A stretch of 64,000 nt of DNA, taken from Dyadobacter psychrotolerans (lineage in GTDB: Bacteria; Bacteroidota; Bacteroidia; Cytophagales; Spirosomataceae). Below, piece by piece: positions 1-8,522 of the stretch. The notes under the pieces are model-generated. The model was not told where the DNA came from and did not search any database. It was given only the letters and a program-made list of their open reading frames with translations. Position 1 is the first letter of the stretch; each line of letters starts with the position of its first letter. The stretch spans positions 62,001 to 126,000 of the forward strand of contig NZ_SMFL01000013.1 in assembly GCF_004349265.1 (NCBI RefSeq), given 5' to 3'. The position numbers were made by a program, and so were the translations under genes.

Positions 1-717
1 TTCACGCTCCACGGCACTTTCTATCCGATCCATCAGATCATTAATCGTAACAACCAGCTTGTTTAACTCATCTTTCCCCGCCGGAAGCGGAACACGCGCC
101 GTAAGATTTTCATTGGTTATTTTACGCGCTGTATCAATTACACTGAGAACCGGTTGAATACTTTTCCCGGCGATCAGGCGTGTCACAAGAAATAGAACGA
201 GCAGCACAATAGGGAAAGCAATCAGTAATACACTTTTGAGATTTTCAAGTACTTTTTCAGACCCGGTTATCGGAATCGCAACGATCAGATAACCAGCTAA
301 TTTATCCTTTTCTTTTAAGGCAACCTGAATCTGCGCAATGGCCAGTCCTTTCAATCTGGTTTGAAAAAATACCTTGTCTTTCTTAGTCAGATCTGTACTC
401 AAATAATCCTGCTTCAGGTTCGGCGATTTTTCAATGACTGTTCCGTTCCTGTCCGTTATCTGCACAAATACCGGATTTACTTCGAGTTCACGGTGTTCTT
501 TTTCAAACCATTCCTCTTTATCGGCAATGTAAGGCACACCACCCTTTACACCCACCTCGTAAAAATGTTTATCAGCCTGGAAAGTGATATCTTTTTCCAA
601 ACCATTAAAAACCGTAAGGCTCACAATATGATAAATGACAAAAAAAATAACCGCAGTTAAAATCGCCGTACTTAGTGTAAAATTGAAGGCAATCTTATTC
701 TTAAAGGAAGTAGTCAT
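1..717 (-). CDS. Sensor histidine kinase, N-terminal part (runs off left edge)
   Basis: An open frame of 239 codons runs from an ATG at 715-717 to base 1, so the kinase core lies outside the window. A first membrane helix is visible at about residues 8-33, an extracytoplasmic domain at about 34-155, a second helix at about 158-182, and then a HAMP-like segment ending in a helical stretch (DLMDRIESAVERE). This is the standard front half of a membrane sensor kinase. It starts 10 bases after the response regulator gene ends, so the two form one operon with the regulator first. The signal sensed cannot be told from the sequence. The catalytic H-box and ATPase are not visible here. Confidence 0.85.
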   Translation of the reverse strand, partial: MTTSFKNKIAFNFTLSTAILTAVIFFVIYHIVSLTVFNGLEKDITFQADKHFYEVGVKGGVPYIADKEEWFEKEHRELEVNPVFVQITDRNGTVIEKSPNLKQDYLSTDLTKKDKVFFQTRLKGLAIAQIQVALKEKDKLAGYLIVAIPITGSEKVLENLKSVLLIAFPIVLLVLFLVTRLIAGKSIQPVLSVIDTARKITNENLTARVPLPAGKDELNKLVVTINDLMDRIESAVERE

Positions 718-727
718 ATTTTCAGGT

Positions 728-1396
728 TCAGATCTCTTTTGCAATATAACCTATACCACGGATGGTCTGAATATAGTCTTCTTCCTTTGCAAGTTTGAGC
801 TTTTTCCTCAAAGCGTTCATATAAACATCGATCACACCTGTGCTATAGTCGAAATGGATGTCCCATACACTCTCAATGATCCGGCTGCGCCTGCAAACCT
901 TCCCTTTGTTTCTCAAAAGATATTCCAGTAGTGCAAACTCCTTTTGTGTAAGTTTTATCTCTTCTGTTTCTTTGAAAACCTGATGCGACAAAGTGTCGAT
1001 CCGAATGGGGCCAAGCGTAAATTCAGCCTGCTCGCCTGTAACCGGTCGCAGCTGAACCTTGATGCGCTCTAAAAGTTCGTCGAAACTAAAAGGCTTTTTG
1101 ATGTAATCGTTGGCGCCAGACTGCAATCCAAAGATCGTATCCTGAACGGTGTCGCGTGCGGTTAGGAAAATCACCGGAGTTTTAGCAAAATGTTTCCGGA
1201 ATTCCCTACAGATCTCTACACCGCTTTTGCCAGGTAACATCCAGTCTACCAACAACAAATCATACTCACCGGTAAGCGCCATATCCAGGCCCGCTTTACC
1301 ATCCGACGCAGTATCCACAGCATAAGACTCTTCCTCCAAACCCTGTTTTAGAAAATTCAGTATTCCTTTTTCATCTTCTATTATCAGGATTCTCAT
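728..1396 (-). CDS. OmpR/PhoB-family response regulator
   Basis: The 222 residues are of normal length for the family. The receiver domain covers about 1-115 with the acidic pocket E7/D8, phospho-acceptor D51, T79 and K101 in the usual KPF context. The winged-helix DNA-binding domain covers about 125-220, ending in the typical TIRGIGYIA motif. It is the first gene of a two-gene operon with the sensor kinase just downstream. A triple CTTAA repeat with 11-bp spacing lies about 95 bp upstream of the start and is a likely autoregulatory site. The regulated genes are unknown. It resembles CusR/copper-type regulators only in general build. Confidence 0.93.
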   Translation of the reverse strand: MRILIIEDEKGILNFLKQGLEEESYAVDTASDGKAGLDMALTGEYDLLLVDWMLPGKSGVEICREFRKHFAKTPVIFLTARDTVQDTIFGLQSGANDYIKKPFSFDELLERIKVQLRPVTGEQAEFTLGPIRIDTLSHQVFKETEEIKLTQKEFALLEYLLRNKGKVCRRSRIIESVWDIHFDYSTGVIDVYMNALRKKLKLAKEEDYIQTIRGIGYIAKEI

Positions 1397-1902
1397 AGGC
1401 TTTCATTAAGTCTGATTGGGTGATTACTATAAAGCTAATTGATCGTAACTAATTCAGCATGTAAATGAAGGGCCGCAGTCCTATAAATTGACTTAAGGAA
1501 TTCTTAAGATCATCTTAAATTTTGGCAGACTTATCGTGGATTTTCAGCAGACTTTAGACAATGATGGTGTAACAAGTATGGCTTTTGCCTCGCTCAAACT
1601 TTGTTTTGAGCTTACCATTTAGAGCGGTTTATCAGAACTAATCACCAAACACCCGATGCCAGCAATGATGATAAATTTAAATCAATAAAATCAGCAAGAT
1701 AGCCCCAGCCATATCCGCCCCACCAACAGCCAGCGCTATGGATATGATATAAAAATACGAGCATAATCTTTGCTGGCAAAAAATGTCCGGTTCTAGAATT
1801 CGTGGTCAACTGTAACCCTTACTGGCTCAATATTTATAATGTAATCCAAACAGTTTTTCTAATCACACTACCGGTAGATCGCTTACTGGCAATAAGCTAT
1901 TT
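1397..1902. other. Intergenic region between divergent regulators
   Basis: About 500 bases separate the response regulator (minus) and the GAF kinase (plus). Apart from the CTTAA repeat at 1492-1518, I see only AT-rich sequence and an imperfect hairpin around CTCAAAC/GTTTTGAG near 1596-1614. There is no convincing coding frame or RNA gene. Confidence 0.5.
1492..1518. promoter_or_regulatory. Triple direct repeat CTTAA, 11-bp spacing (putative response regulator site)
   Basis: CTTAA occurs at 1492-1496, 1503-1507 and 1514-1518, exactly 11 bp apart. OmpR-family regulators bind head-to-tail repeats of about 10-11 bp, and the site lies upstream of the OmpR-type regulator gene. Autoregulation is an inference. 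Confidence 0.5.
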
Positions 1903-3249
1903 ATGAATAGGGACATTACTACAAACGAAGAACTAAGAATTGCTGCTTTGCGCAGTTATGATATTGTTTATGCTGCGGCTGAGCAAGATTATGACGAGCT
2001 GACCGCGCTGGCATCGGCAATTTGTAACACGCCAATTTCTCTGGTTTCTCTCATCGATCAGAACCGGCAATTGTTCAAATCCAGGCATGGGCTTACTATA
2101 ACTCAGACACCCAGGGAATTTTCATTTTGTGCACATGCGATTCTGAATCCAGAGCAACCTATGGTAGTAACCGATGCAAGAGTTGATGAAAGGTTTGCAA
2201 ACAACCCACTTGTTACCGGTGATCCTCATATCATCTTTTACGCTGGTGTGCCATTGGTTGATAGCAACGGATTTACCTTAGGTTCATTTTGCGTGATTGA
2301 CCATGCGCCCAAACAACTTAGCGAGCAGCAGCTATCTGCATTGCAAGTCCTGGCAAAGCAGGTTGTAAGGATTTTTGAAAATAAAAAGTTTAGATCAGCT
2401 TCAAATACTGATGAGCAGAGCCTTGAAGCAAGGATTGAAAGTTTACTCAGCAAACGGACAAAGCAATTTATTACCGAAAATAAATCACTTAGTAATCTGT
2501 ACAGGAAGGTCAGCGAAAACAACGATAATTTAAAAAAATCAAATCATAGCCTTCAACAGTTCGCTTTTGTGGCTTCACATGATTTGCAGGAACCACTAAG
2601 AAAAATACAGGCATTCAGCGAATTGATTTTTAAACGCCACGCTGATCAGTTAGGGGATGCAGCAGAATATTTATATAAAATAAAATTGGCCGCAGGCAGG
2701 ATGTCGCAATTGGTTAACAATCTGTTGGCTCATTCCAAAATTCCAGAACAGCAACAGAAAACCTTGGTTTCAATGGACTGGGTCATTCAAACCGTTTTGC
2801 AGGATTTGGAACTGGCTATTTCGGAAACCGGTGCTGTCGTCAGCTATGACCCATTGCCGATGATCGAAGCAAACGAAACACATTTATGTCAGGTATTTCA
2901 AAATCTAATCGGCAATTCACTCAAATTCAGGCAAGCTGGTGAGCCCTTGCAAATCAATATCCAATACAAGAAACTATTAAAAGCGGATTTGCCCCCATTT
3001 GTTCATCCCGGCAAAATTTGTGAAAACTATCACCTGATAGAAGTTGCCGATAATGGGATAGGTTTTGACCAGCAGTATGCAGACAAGATGTTTGGTTTAT
3101 TTACCAGGCTTGAAAATAGCAGCGAATTTGCTGGCTCCGGTATTGGGCTTTCGATCTGTGAAAAGGTAGTTAGCAGTCATGGAGGAGCTATCTGTGCACA
3201 AGGTCAAGTAGGAAAAGGGGCTGTTTTTAGTATTTATCTTCCCTGCTAG
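1903..3249 (+). CDS. GAF-domain sensor histidine kinase
   Basis: This 448-residue protein has no membrane helix and should be cytoplasmic. A GAF domain spans about 25-170, including the segment FAGVPL-like FYAGVPLVDSNGFTLG. A coiled-coil linker lies at about 175-215. The HisKA dimerisation domain has phospho-acceptor H226 in SHDLQEPLRK, and a HATPase domain spans about 310-448 with an N-box (NLIGNSLKF), G1 (DNGIGF) and G2 (GSGIGLSIC). No receiver domain is attached and the neighbouring regulator is on the other strand, so its partner is unknown. It resembles the phytochrome-type and light/redox GAF kinases common in Cytophagales, but no chromophore Cys can be assigned. Confidence 0.9.
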   Translation: MNRDITTNEELRIAALRSYDIVYAAAEQDYDELTALASAICNTPISLVSLIDQNRQLFKSRHGLTITQTPREFSFCAHAILNPEQPMVVTDARVDERFANNPLVTGDPHIIFYAGVPLVDSNGFTLGSFCVIDHAPKQLSEQQLSALQVLAKQVVRIFENKKFRSASNTDEQSLEARIESLLSKRTKQFITENKSLSNLYRKVSENNDNLKKSNHSLQQFAFVASHDLQEPLRKIQAFSELIFKRHADQLGDAAEYLYKIKLAAGRMSQLVNNLLAHSKIPEQQQKTLVSMDWVIQTVLQDLELAISETGAVVSYDPLPMIEANETHLCQVFQNLIGNSLKFRQAGEPLQINIQYKKLLKADLPPFVHPGKICENYHLIEVADNGIGFDQQYADKMFGLFTRLENSSEFAGSGIGLSICEKVVSSHGGAICAQGQVGKGAVFSIYLPC

Positions 3250-3270
3250 TTGCCTGTGCTGCTATTTGTC

Positions 3271-3513
3271 TTGCCCGGTATCAAATTTAATACGCCAATC
3301 AATGAAGAGCAATCCTGAGCAATCACCGACTTTGCCGTTAAGGGAAAAAACGCCAAGCATACTGTGGACTATCTCTCTGAAGAACATAAGATCTTCACAG
3401 TCGCCTATGACCGGGCAGGTATAAAAGGCGTCAGGGTAACTCCCAACATCCATAACTCGATCCAAGATCTGGATAAGCTTGTTACGGCCATCCAAATTTA
3501 CAGTAAGTCGTAA
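3271..3513 (+). pseudogene. C-terminal remnant of a class V aminotransferase
   Basis: Reading the plus strand in the frame that ends with TAA at 3511-3513 gives a clear family tail: a segment GIKFNTPINEEQS, an in-frame TGA at 3316-3318, then AITDFAVKG and finally GIKGVRVTPNIHNSIQDLDK. Class V aminotransferases (isopenicillin-N-epimerase/cysteine desulfurase type) end with the same pattern, and a Cys normally stands where the TGA is. The N-terminal pyridoxal-phosphate part is absent because the GAF kinase stops just upstream. It is a relic with no start codon and no function. Confidence 0.75.
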
Positions 3514-3833
3514 GTCCATATTCAGCGATATCGAATTATTACGATATATCAGGACAAATCAGACAATGGAAATTACAATTAAAGCAATACTCTATCCTAT
3601 TAACTGTACTATTATAGCTGAAAGGAGCACGAGTGCGGCATAAATTGCTTGATGGCTTGTGTTCATTTTAACCACGGTTTGAATGAACCCGTCTGGGCAA
3701 AGTATTTCTGTTAAAATAGTGCAAAACAATTCTGAAGTTTACAAATCTGTTTTTGAGTTCAAAAGGTGTACTATTTTGTTGTCTTGAAAAACAATATCCT
3801 ATAATCCTTGAAAGGATAAGTAAACAAGACAAA
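3514..3833. other. Intergenic, decayed region
   Basis: About 320 bases between two pseudogenes. It is AT-rich with no supported reading frame. It contains a GTGTACT element near 3768 that recalls the repeat family further right at 4657-4763. Confidence 0.4.
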
Positions 3834-3992
3834 ATGGAAGTAGGTTATGCCCGTGTGAGTACGCAAGAACAAAATCTGGATTTGCAAATTGAAGATCTCT
3901 CAAATCTGGGTAAAAAAAGTCCTTACGGATAAAATTTCAAGCGCTAAGTCGGAAAAACCGGAGCTCAACAAATGCTTGATTAATATAACCTA
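3834..3992 (+). pseudogene. Serine resolvase/invertase fragment, frameshifted and truncated
   Basis: From ATG 3834 the frame reads MEVGYARVSTQEQNLDLQ, the classic start of a serine recombinase with the catalytic Ser in the RVST motif. After LSNLG the frame is lost at an A-run near 3910. Continuing in another frame gives KKVLTDKISSAKSEKPELNK, again typical of resolvases. The homology then ends within a few codons, where a full protein would continue for more than 100 residues. It is a dead remnant of a mobile element gene (PF00239 type). Confidence 0.8.
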
Positions 3993-4000
3993 ACAAATTA

Positions 4001-4024
4001 AAGCTGCCCCCTAAGAAGCAGCTT
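4001..4024 (-). terminator. Hairpin terminator after the DUF6876-like gene
   Basis: Arms AAGCTGC and GCAGCTT enclose a 10-base loop just beyond the stop codon of the minus-strand gene. T-rich sequence follows on both strands. Confidence 0.6.
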
Positions 4025-4031
4025 TTTCAAT

Positions 4032-4397
4032 TCAGTATTCGCTTGGCAATAAAATCACATCGTTGGTCACATAGATTTTAATCTTTTTTAACGGAAAGCC
4101 AGTATATCCGATTGGTTTCGTGAATATTATATGGTCATTACAATCATCGCAAGTAAGTATGGCAGTAGAACCTTCAAGATCAACTTTTAGAGTCCAAACC
4201 TGAAACTCTTCATTTTTGATCCGGAGATGATACTGCTGATAAGTAATTTCATCGATAAGCCAGTAGGCCCTAGCTCTTTGGGCAACAAATTTAATTCCAT
4301 CTGTATACAACGTATTTTTTACTACTGGATGACGATACCACTGTTCAGTTCCTGTAAATACTGCAAGATCCGCATTTGTCAATTGTTCAGTGCTCAT
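4032..4397 (-). CDS. DUF6876-like small protein
   Basis: About 121 residues, taking the ATG at 4395-4397 (MSTEQLTNADLAVF) as start. It is preceded by an AAAGGGAAA stretch, while the longer frame to 4442 adds a poor leader. The pattern of an aromatic Trp-Tyr near the N-terminus (EQWYRHP), then YTDGIKFVAQRARAYWLIDEI, then a beta-rich Cys pair (TCDDC), fits what I recall of the DUF6876 family found on plasmids and integrative elements of Bacteroidota. Its function is unknown. The location inside a strip of transposon relics supports a mobile origin. The family call comes from memory and was not checked. Confidence 0.6.
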   Translation of the reverse strand: MSTEQLTNADLAVFTGTEQWYRHPVVKNTLYTDGIKFVAQRARAYWLIDEITYQQYHLRIKNEEFQVWTLKVDLEGSTAILTCDDCNDHIIFTKPIGYTGFPLKKIKIYVTNDVILLPSEY

Positions 4398-4442
4398 ATT
4401 TTTTCCCTTTAATTGCCCTTCCACCGTTGGAGAACGATGCAA

Positions 4443-4891
4443 ACAGGCACCAAGCGGAAGGCTAATAAGGCAACACCAACACGGGAGCGAAGCGAATGGA
4501 GCGGGCAGTGTGATTGCTGTTTAGACTGCATAGCGCAACTTGTATCGTTTCTCTCAGGTGGAAGGATATATTGGAAATCGTTTAAAATCTGATTTAAATC
4601 ATCGACTGTCAGGTCATCGTTTCCAGTAGTAAATTATCGAACAGATAAAGCAAAACTGTACCGATTTAAAGTGTGTTGATCAAAACCGCTGTTATACCTA
4701 TTTCCTAGACGATCTATAAATCTGAAAAGTGTACTGATTTAAACATTAGTTTATTTCGGTACACCTTCTTATCATATCTTCATGAAGGTTATGAAAAAAA
4801 TTCTAAGAAGGTAACTTGTGGCTCCCAACGCCAGAGTCGGCAGAGAGTTTTCCGCATTCATGATTTGCCATTATGGGATAGATAAGAACTA
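4443..4891. other. Gene-free repeat-bearing region
   Basis: No supported gene. It contains three copies of a TGTACYGATTTAAA-like element (see the repeat entry). The rest looks like decayed sequence. Confidence 0.4.
4657..4763. repeat. Three copies of a TGTACYGATTTAAA element, two forming an inverted pair
   Basis: Copy 1 is TGTACCGATTTAAA at 4657-4670 and copy 2 is TGTACTGATTTAAA at 4730-4743. Copy 3 is inverted at 4749-4763 and reads TGTACCGAAATAAAC on the minus strand. Copies 2 and 3 face each other across a few bases. They could be recombinase or transposon end sites, or operators of a lost regulator. Confidence 0.45.
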
Positions 4892-5086
4892 TTAATTACG
4901 AGTAGGTCTAGGATACTTTTCAAGCGTTCTAGTCATTTCAAGAGTTTTTCTTACGATGTTACTGGACGCATAGTCAATTTCATAGCTGGCATTAGCCACC
5001 TTTTCTTCCCTAATAGCTTTCTTACGGATTTTCACAATTGTACCTTGTATATTGTCAATCTTGTTATAATCAAATTTACGAACCAT
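4892..5086 (-). CDS. Small hypothetical protein (uncertain)
   Basis: A 64-residue, Lys/Arg/Ile-rich open frame beginning MVRKFDYNKIDNIQG. No domain, signal peptide or membrane segment is visible, and no ribosome-binding site stands out. It lies alone in the decayed strip and could be a relic or a chance frame. I do not recognise it. Confidence 0.3.
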   Translation of the reverse strand: MVRKFDYNKIDNIQGTIVKIRKKAIREEKVANASYEIDYASSNIVRKTLEMTRTLEKYPRPTRN

Positions 5087-5351
5087 TCAGCTGATAATAA
5101 ATAAGCATTTAAATTTCTTCCCTTCGAAATTAACTAACGCGGTGCAATTTTCTGCAATGACGGAAATGAGCATATACCGGAATCGACCGTTTAATTGAAG
5201 CACAAAGGATAAAATTTGTTGAGTCGCAATTTGTTTTACACTGAAATGACCATTTGTTACTTCAAAATTCTACACAACCATCTTAGATATTTTCTCCAAG
5301 TCTTCTAAAAAGTGGTTCGATAAATGTTCGGGAAGGGGTACTACTTTGATC

Positions 5352-5383
5352 AAAGACTTCCTTTTTCAGGAAGTCTTTTTTTT
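5352..5383 (+). terminator. Orphan rho-independent terminator
   Basis: Perfect 10-bp arms AAAGACTTCC/GGAAGTCTTT with a 7-base loop are followed by a T-run. The nearest intact plus-strand gene upstream is more than 2 kb away, so its original gene has probably been lost. Confidence 0.8.
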
Positions 5384-5398
5384 GGTCCTCATTTATTC

Positions 5399-5406
5399 TA
5401 TATTTG
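5399..5406 (+). promoter_or_regulatory. Bacteroidota -7 element before the helicase gene
   Basis: TATATTTG fits TAnnTTTG and sits 84 bases before the chosen start, just after the orphan terminator. The -33 element is not at a standard distance (TTTG at 5381 is too close), so this is tentative. Confidence 0.4.
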
Positions 5407-5489
5407 ATATTTTGCCAGACTTGACGGAGCCTTTTTTTCTTACTTGGCTTACTAGTCAGTCTGCTCTAAAGACGTATCAACGTATCAGA

Positions 5490-8441
5490 ATGAAAGTATC
5501 ACCCCTTGCACCTTTCAAAATTGTCTACTCAATTTTGAATCATGAATATCTCGGCTACATCTTCGAATCTTTTGTCGTTCAGCTAAATCATCAGGGGGAA
5601 TTTTCATTTCAAATCCAAAACATTTCTTCCAAAAATATTAAAGAATTCAGTTCAGGCCTGGATGCTACAGATTTCGAACTTGTTGACCTAATTGATGATA
5701 TTCAGCAGGATGCGATCCTGAAAAAATTTAATTCAAAGAAACTTAGCGCAGTTGATTTCTTTTTAAAAGTTTATGATGTTCAAAAAGGTGATAAGAATAC
5801 GCAGGAAAATATTGCTCATTATCTGGAATTAAGTAAAGCGCGGATACTTGAAAGACTTGAAGGAAAAGAACTCTTTATTATGGGTGGCGATGGCAATCCG
5901 CTTTGGAAACCACTACTTTGGGAGATAGAAAAGGCAACAATACGATTTCATTTCGTCCGCAACGAAGACAATACACACTATTTCCCAACCATCCGTTTCA
6001 GATATGAAAAGCTTGATTTCCAATATAAAAACGCGATTCTTATTTGTGAAGAGCCTGCCTGGCTTATCGTTGGTGAAAGTTTATATCACTTCCAGGGACA
6101 CGTTGACGGCAAAAAAATAAAACCTTTTCTTGCCAAAAAATTTATTGCCATTCCCGGTAATGTTGAGGAACAGTACTACCGAAAGTTTGTCGCTCCTCTC
6201 ATTGCCTCTTATGATGTGGTCGCCCGTGGCTTCGATATCAGAAACATTACTTCAGCACCAAAAACAATACTTACCATTTCAGATAGTGCCGTCACGTATC
6301 GTAAAGCGGAACTTATTATGTTCGCAGATGCGGGCGCATCAGAAGTTTTGCCGGAAGAGCCTGAGGATGATTTCGTGATTCTGGATCTCTCATTTCAATA
6401 TGGAAATTTTTCCTTCCGAATTGATGACCTGGCGACAGCGTCAAGTGTATCCGTTGAAAAGAAGGGAAATGAATATTCATTCTTTAAAGTTAAACGTGAT
6501 CTTCGCGCTGAAAGAGATCAACTTGCAAGATTAAAAGACTGGGGACTAGGCATAAAAAACGGAAAAATCCGTTTGCCTAAGTCGGAGGCATTTGGCTGGC
6601 TACAAAGTAATGCAGACCAGCTGACTGAAAACGGTATCGCTGTTCGTCAAAACACAGCTGATACCAAACGCTATTTCCTTGGTTATTCGTCCCTCGATAT
6701 CTCAATCCAGGAAGGAAGAGACTGGTTTGACATTCATGCCCGGGTTCAGTTCGGAGAATTTGAGATTCCTTTTTTACAGCTAAGAAATTACATTCTTAAT
6801 CAGAAAAAAGAGTTCTTACTTCCAAATGGAGAAACAGCTGTTATTCCCGAATGGTGGTTTACCAAATATTCAGAGCTGTTTTCTTTTACGGAAAGCGGAC
6901 ATGACGAGGACAATCTGCGCCTAAAAATGCATCATCTTGCCCTTGTGCAGGAGCTGCAGGAAGAAAACCTGGCAACCGCAGTCATAAGCAGAAAACTGGA
7001 AAACCTCAGGGATTTTAATCACATCGAACCCGCTTCTCCCCCGTTGAATTTCAAAGGTATTTTAAGACCATACCAAAAGTCGGGTTACGACTGGCTGCAT
7101 TTCCTGAACCAATACCGGTTCGGAGGTTGTCTGGCCGACGACATGGGTTTGGGTAAAACCGTTCAGACTTTGGCATTCCTTCAATCACAAAAGGAAGCTG
7201 GGATTTCAGAGCCGTCTATGCTGATTATGCCAACGTCTCTGATTTACAACTGGGATCTGGAAGCAAAACGGTTTACCCCTGACCTGAAAATACTGGTTTA
7301 CACGGGCACTTACCGTGAAAAAGATACTGCTAAATTCCGCGATTATGATCTAATTCTGACTTCCTACGGAATTATCCGTCTGGATATCGATTTTATCAAA
7401 TCATTCCGCTTTAACTATATCATTCTGGATGAGTCGCAGGCCATCAAAAATCCGGCTTCCATTATTACAAAGGCAGTCAGGAAATTAAATTCTGCTAACA
7501 GACTAATCCTAACCGGAACACCGATTGAAAACAGCACGCTGGATTTATGGTCGCAAATGTCATTTGTGAATCCGGGACTACTGGGAAGTCAGGCCTTTTT
7601 CCGTGATGAATTTCAGGTTCCTATTGAAAAAAAGAACGAAGAAGAAAAGTCTAAACGACTGTATAATCTGATCCGTCCATTTATTCTGAGAAGACACAAG
7701 TCGCAGGTTGCAACCGATTTACCAGAAAAGGTTGAAAGTATTCAGTATTGTGACATGACCGAAGAGCAGGAAAAAGCGTACGAAGAAGCCAAGGCTTATT
7801 ATCGTAACCTGATCCTGCAAAGTATAGATTCAGATGGAATTTCAAAGTCCCAGATGGTTGTTCTTCAGGGTTTGACAAAGCTCCGTCAGCTGGCCAATCA
7901 CCCGCGAATGGTCGATGGCAGCTATGAGGATGGTTCCGGTAAGTTTGAGGACGTACTTCATAAGATACAAACCGTAATAAGCGAAAACCATAAAATATTG
8001 ATTTTCAGCCAATACATAAAACATCTGGATCTGTTTCGGGCACATCTTGACAAGCAAAAAATTATTTACTCCTATCTGGACGGCTCAACAAAAGACAGAC
8101 AGTCGCAGGTGGAAAATTTCCAAACTGATGAAGGAATCAAAATATTTTTGATCTCACTGAAAGCAGGCGGATTAGGCCTTAACCTGACCGCAGCGGATTA
8201 TGTATTTATCCTGGATCCCTGGTGGAATCCTGCAATAGAAGCCCAGGCCGTTGACCGTGCCCACAGGATTGGACAGCAGCGTACCGTTTTCACTTATAAA
8301 TTCATTACTAAAAACTCAGTTGAAGAAAAAATTCTTGCCCTGCAAAGGACTAAGAAGCAACTGGCTGATGATCTGATCTCCAATGAAGACGGTTTTGTAA
8401 AATCCCTCAGCAGGGAAGACGTTTTGGGACTACTTTCTTAA
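5490..8441 (+). CDS. SNF2/Swi2-family DNA-dependent ATPase (helicase-like)
   Basis: The protein has 983 residues from the ATG at 5490 (MKVSPLAPFK). The frame is open to 5346, but the earlier start would fall inside a perfect terminator hairpin and add a non-homologous leader. An N-terminal region of about 500 residues is followed by the SNF2 ATPase. Walker A is DDMGLGKT with K556, motif II is DESQ from D647, and the C-terminal helicase lobe ends with QAVDRAHRIGQ near 919-929. Such bacterial proteins (RapA/HepA-like) move along duplex DNA and remodel protein-DNA or RNA-polymerase complexes. The exact role here is unknown. It is a single-gene unit with a terminator shared with purA. Confidence 0.93.
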   Translation: MKVSPLAPFKIVYSILNHEYLGYIFESFVVQLNHQGEFSFQIQNISSKNIKEFSSGLDATDFELVDLIDDIQQDAILKKFNSKKLSAVDFFLKVYDVQKGDKNTQENIAHYLELSKARILERLEGKELFIMGGDGNPLWKPLLWEIEKATIRFHFVRNEDNTHYFPTIRFRYEKLDFQYKNAILICEEPAWLIVGESLYHFQGHVDGKKIKPFLAKKFIAIPGNVEEQYYRKFVAPLIASYDVVARGFDIRNITSAPKTILTISDSAVTYRKAELIMFADAGASEVLPEEPEDDFVILDLSFQYGNFSFRIDDLATASSVSVEKKGNEYSFFKVKRDLRAERDQLARLKDWGLGIKNGKIRLPKSEAFGWLQSNADQLTENGIAVRQNTADTKRYFLGYSSLDISIQEGRDWFDIHARVQFGEFEIPFLQLRNYILNQKKEFLLPNGETAVIPEWWFTKYSELFSFTESGHDEDNLRLKMHHLALVQELQEENLATAVISRKLENLRDFNHIEPASPPLNFKGILRPYQKSGYDWLHFLNQYRFGGCLADDMGLGKTVQTLAFLQSQKEAGISEPSMLIMPTSLIYNWDLEAKRFTPDLKILVYTGTYREKDTAKFRDYDLILTSYGIIRLDIDFIKSFRFNYIILDESQAIKNPASIITKAVRKLNSANRLILTGTPIENSTLDLWSQMSFVNPGLLGSQAFFRDEFQVPIEKKNEEEKSKRLYNLIRPFILRRHKSQVATDLPEKVESIQYCDMTEEQEKAYEEAKAYYRNLILQSIDSDGISKSQMVVLQGLTKLRQLANHPRMVDGSYEDGSGKFEDVLHKIQTVISENHKILIFSQYIKHLDLFRAHLDKQKIIYSYLDGSTKDRQSQVENFQTDEGIKIFLISLKAGGLGLNLTAADYVFILDPWWNPAIEAQAVDRAHRIGQQRTVFTYKFITKNSVEEKILALQRTKKQLADDLISNEDGFVKSLSREDVLGLLS

Positions 8442-8463
8442 ATTATAAGCAGAATTTCAAATA

Positions 8464-8501
8464 AAAATCCCCGTCTGGTAAAATTACCGGCCGGGGATTT
8501 T
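8464..8501. terminator. Bidirectional terminator between SNF2 gene and purA
   Basis: Arms AAAATCCCCG and CGGGGATTTT with an inner GGTAA/TTACC stem lie between two convergent genes. A/T tracts at both ends suit both directions. Confidence 0.85.
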
Positions 8502-8522
8502 CAATAACAGGGTCTTAATTTA

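Larger units (their letters stand above)
5087..5489. other. Intergenic region before the SNF2 helicase gene
   Basis: About 400 bases with no supported gene. It contains an orphan plus-strand terminator (5352-5383) with no intact gene before it, and a TATATTTG promoter-like element at 5399-5406 for the helicase. Confidence 0.5.

Noticed and set aside
361..931. Plus-strand open frames of about 99 and 98 residues
   Set aside because: They are shadows of the sensor kinase and response regulator genes on the minus strand.
3262..3519. 85-residue open frame on the minus strand
   Set aside because: It is the antisense of the clear aminotransferase tail on the plus strand and shows no domain of its own.
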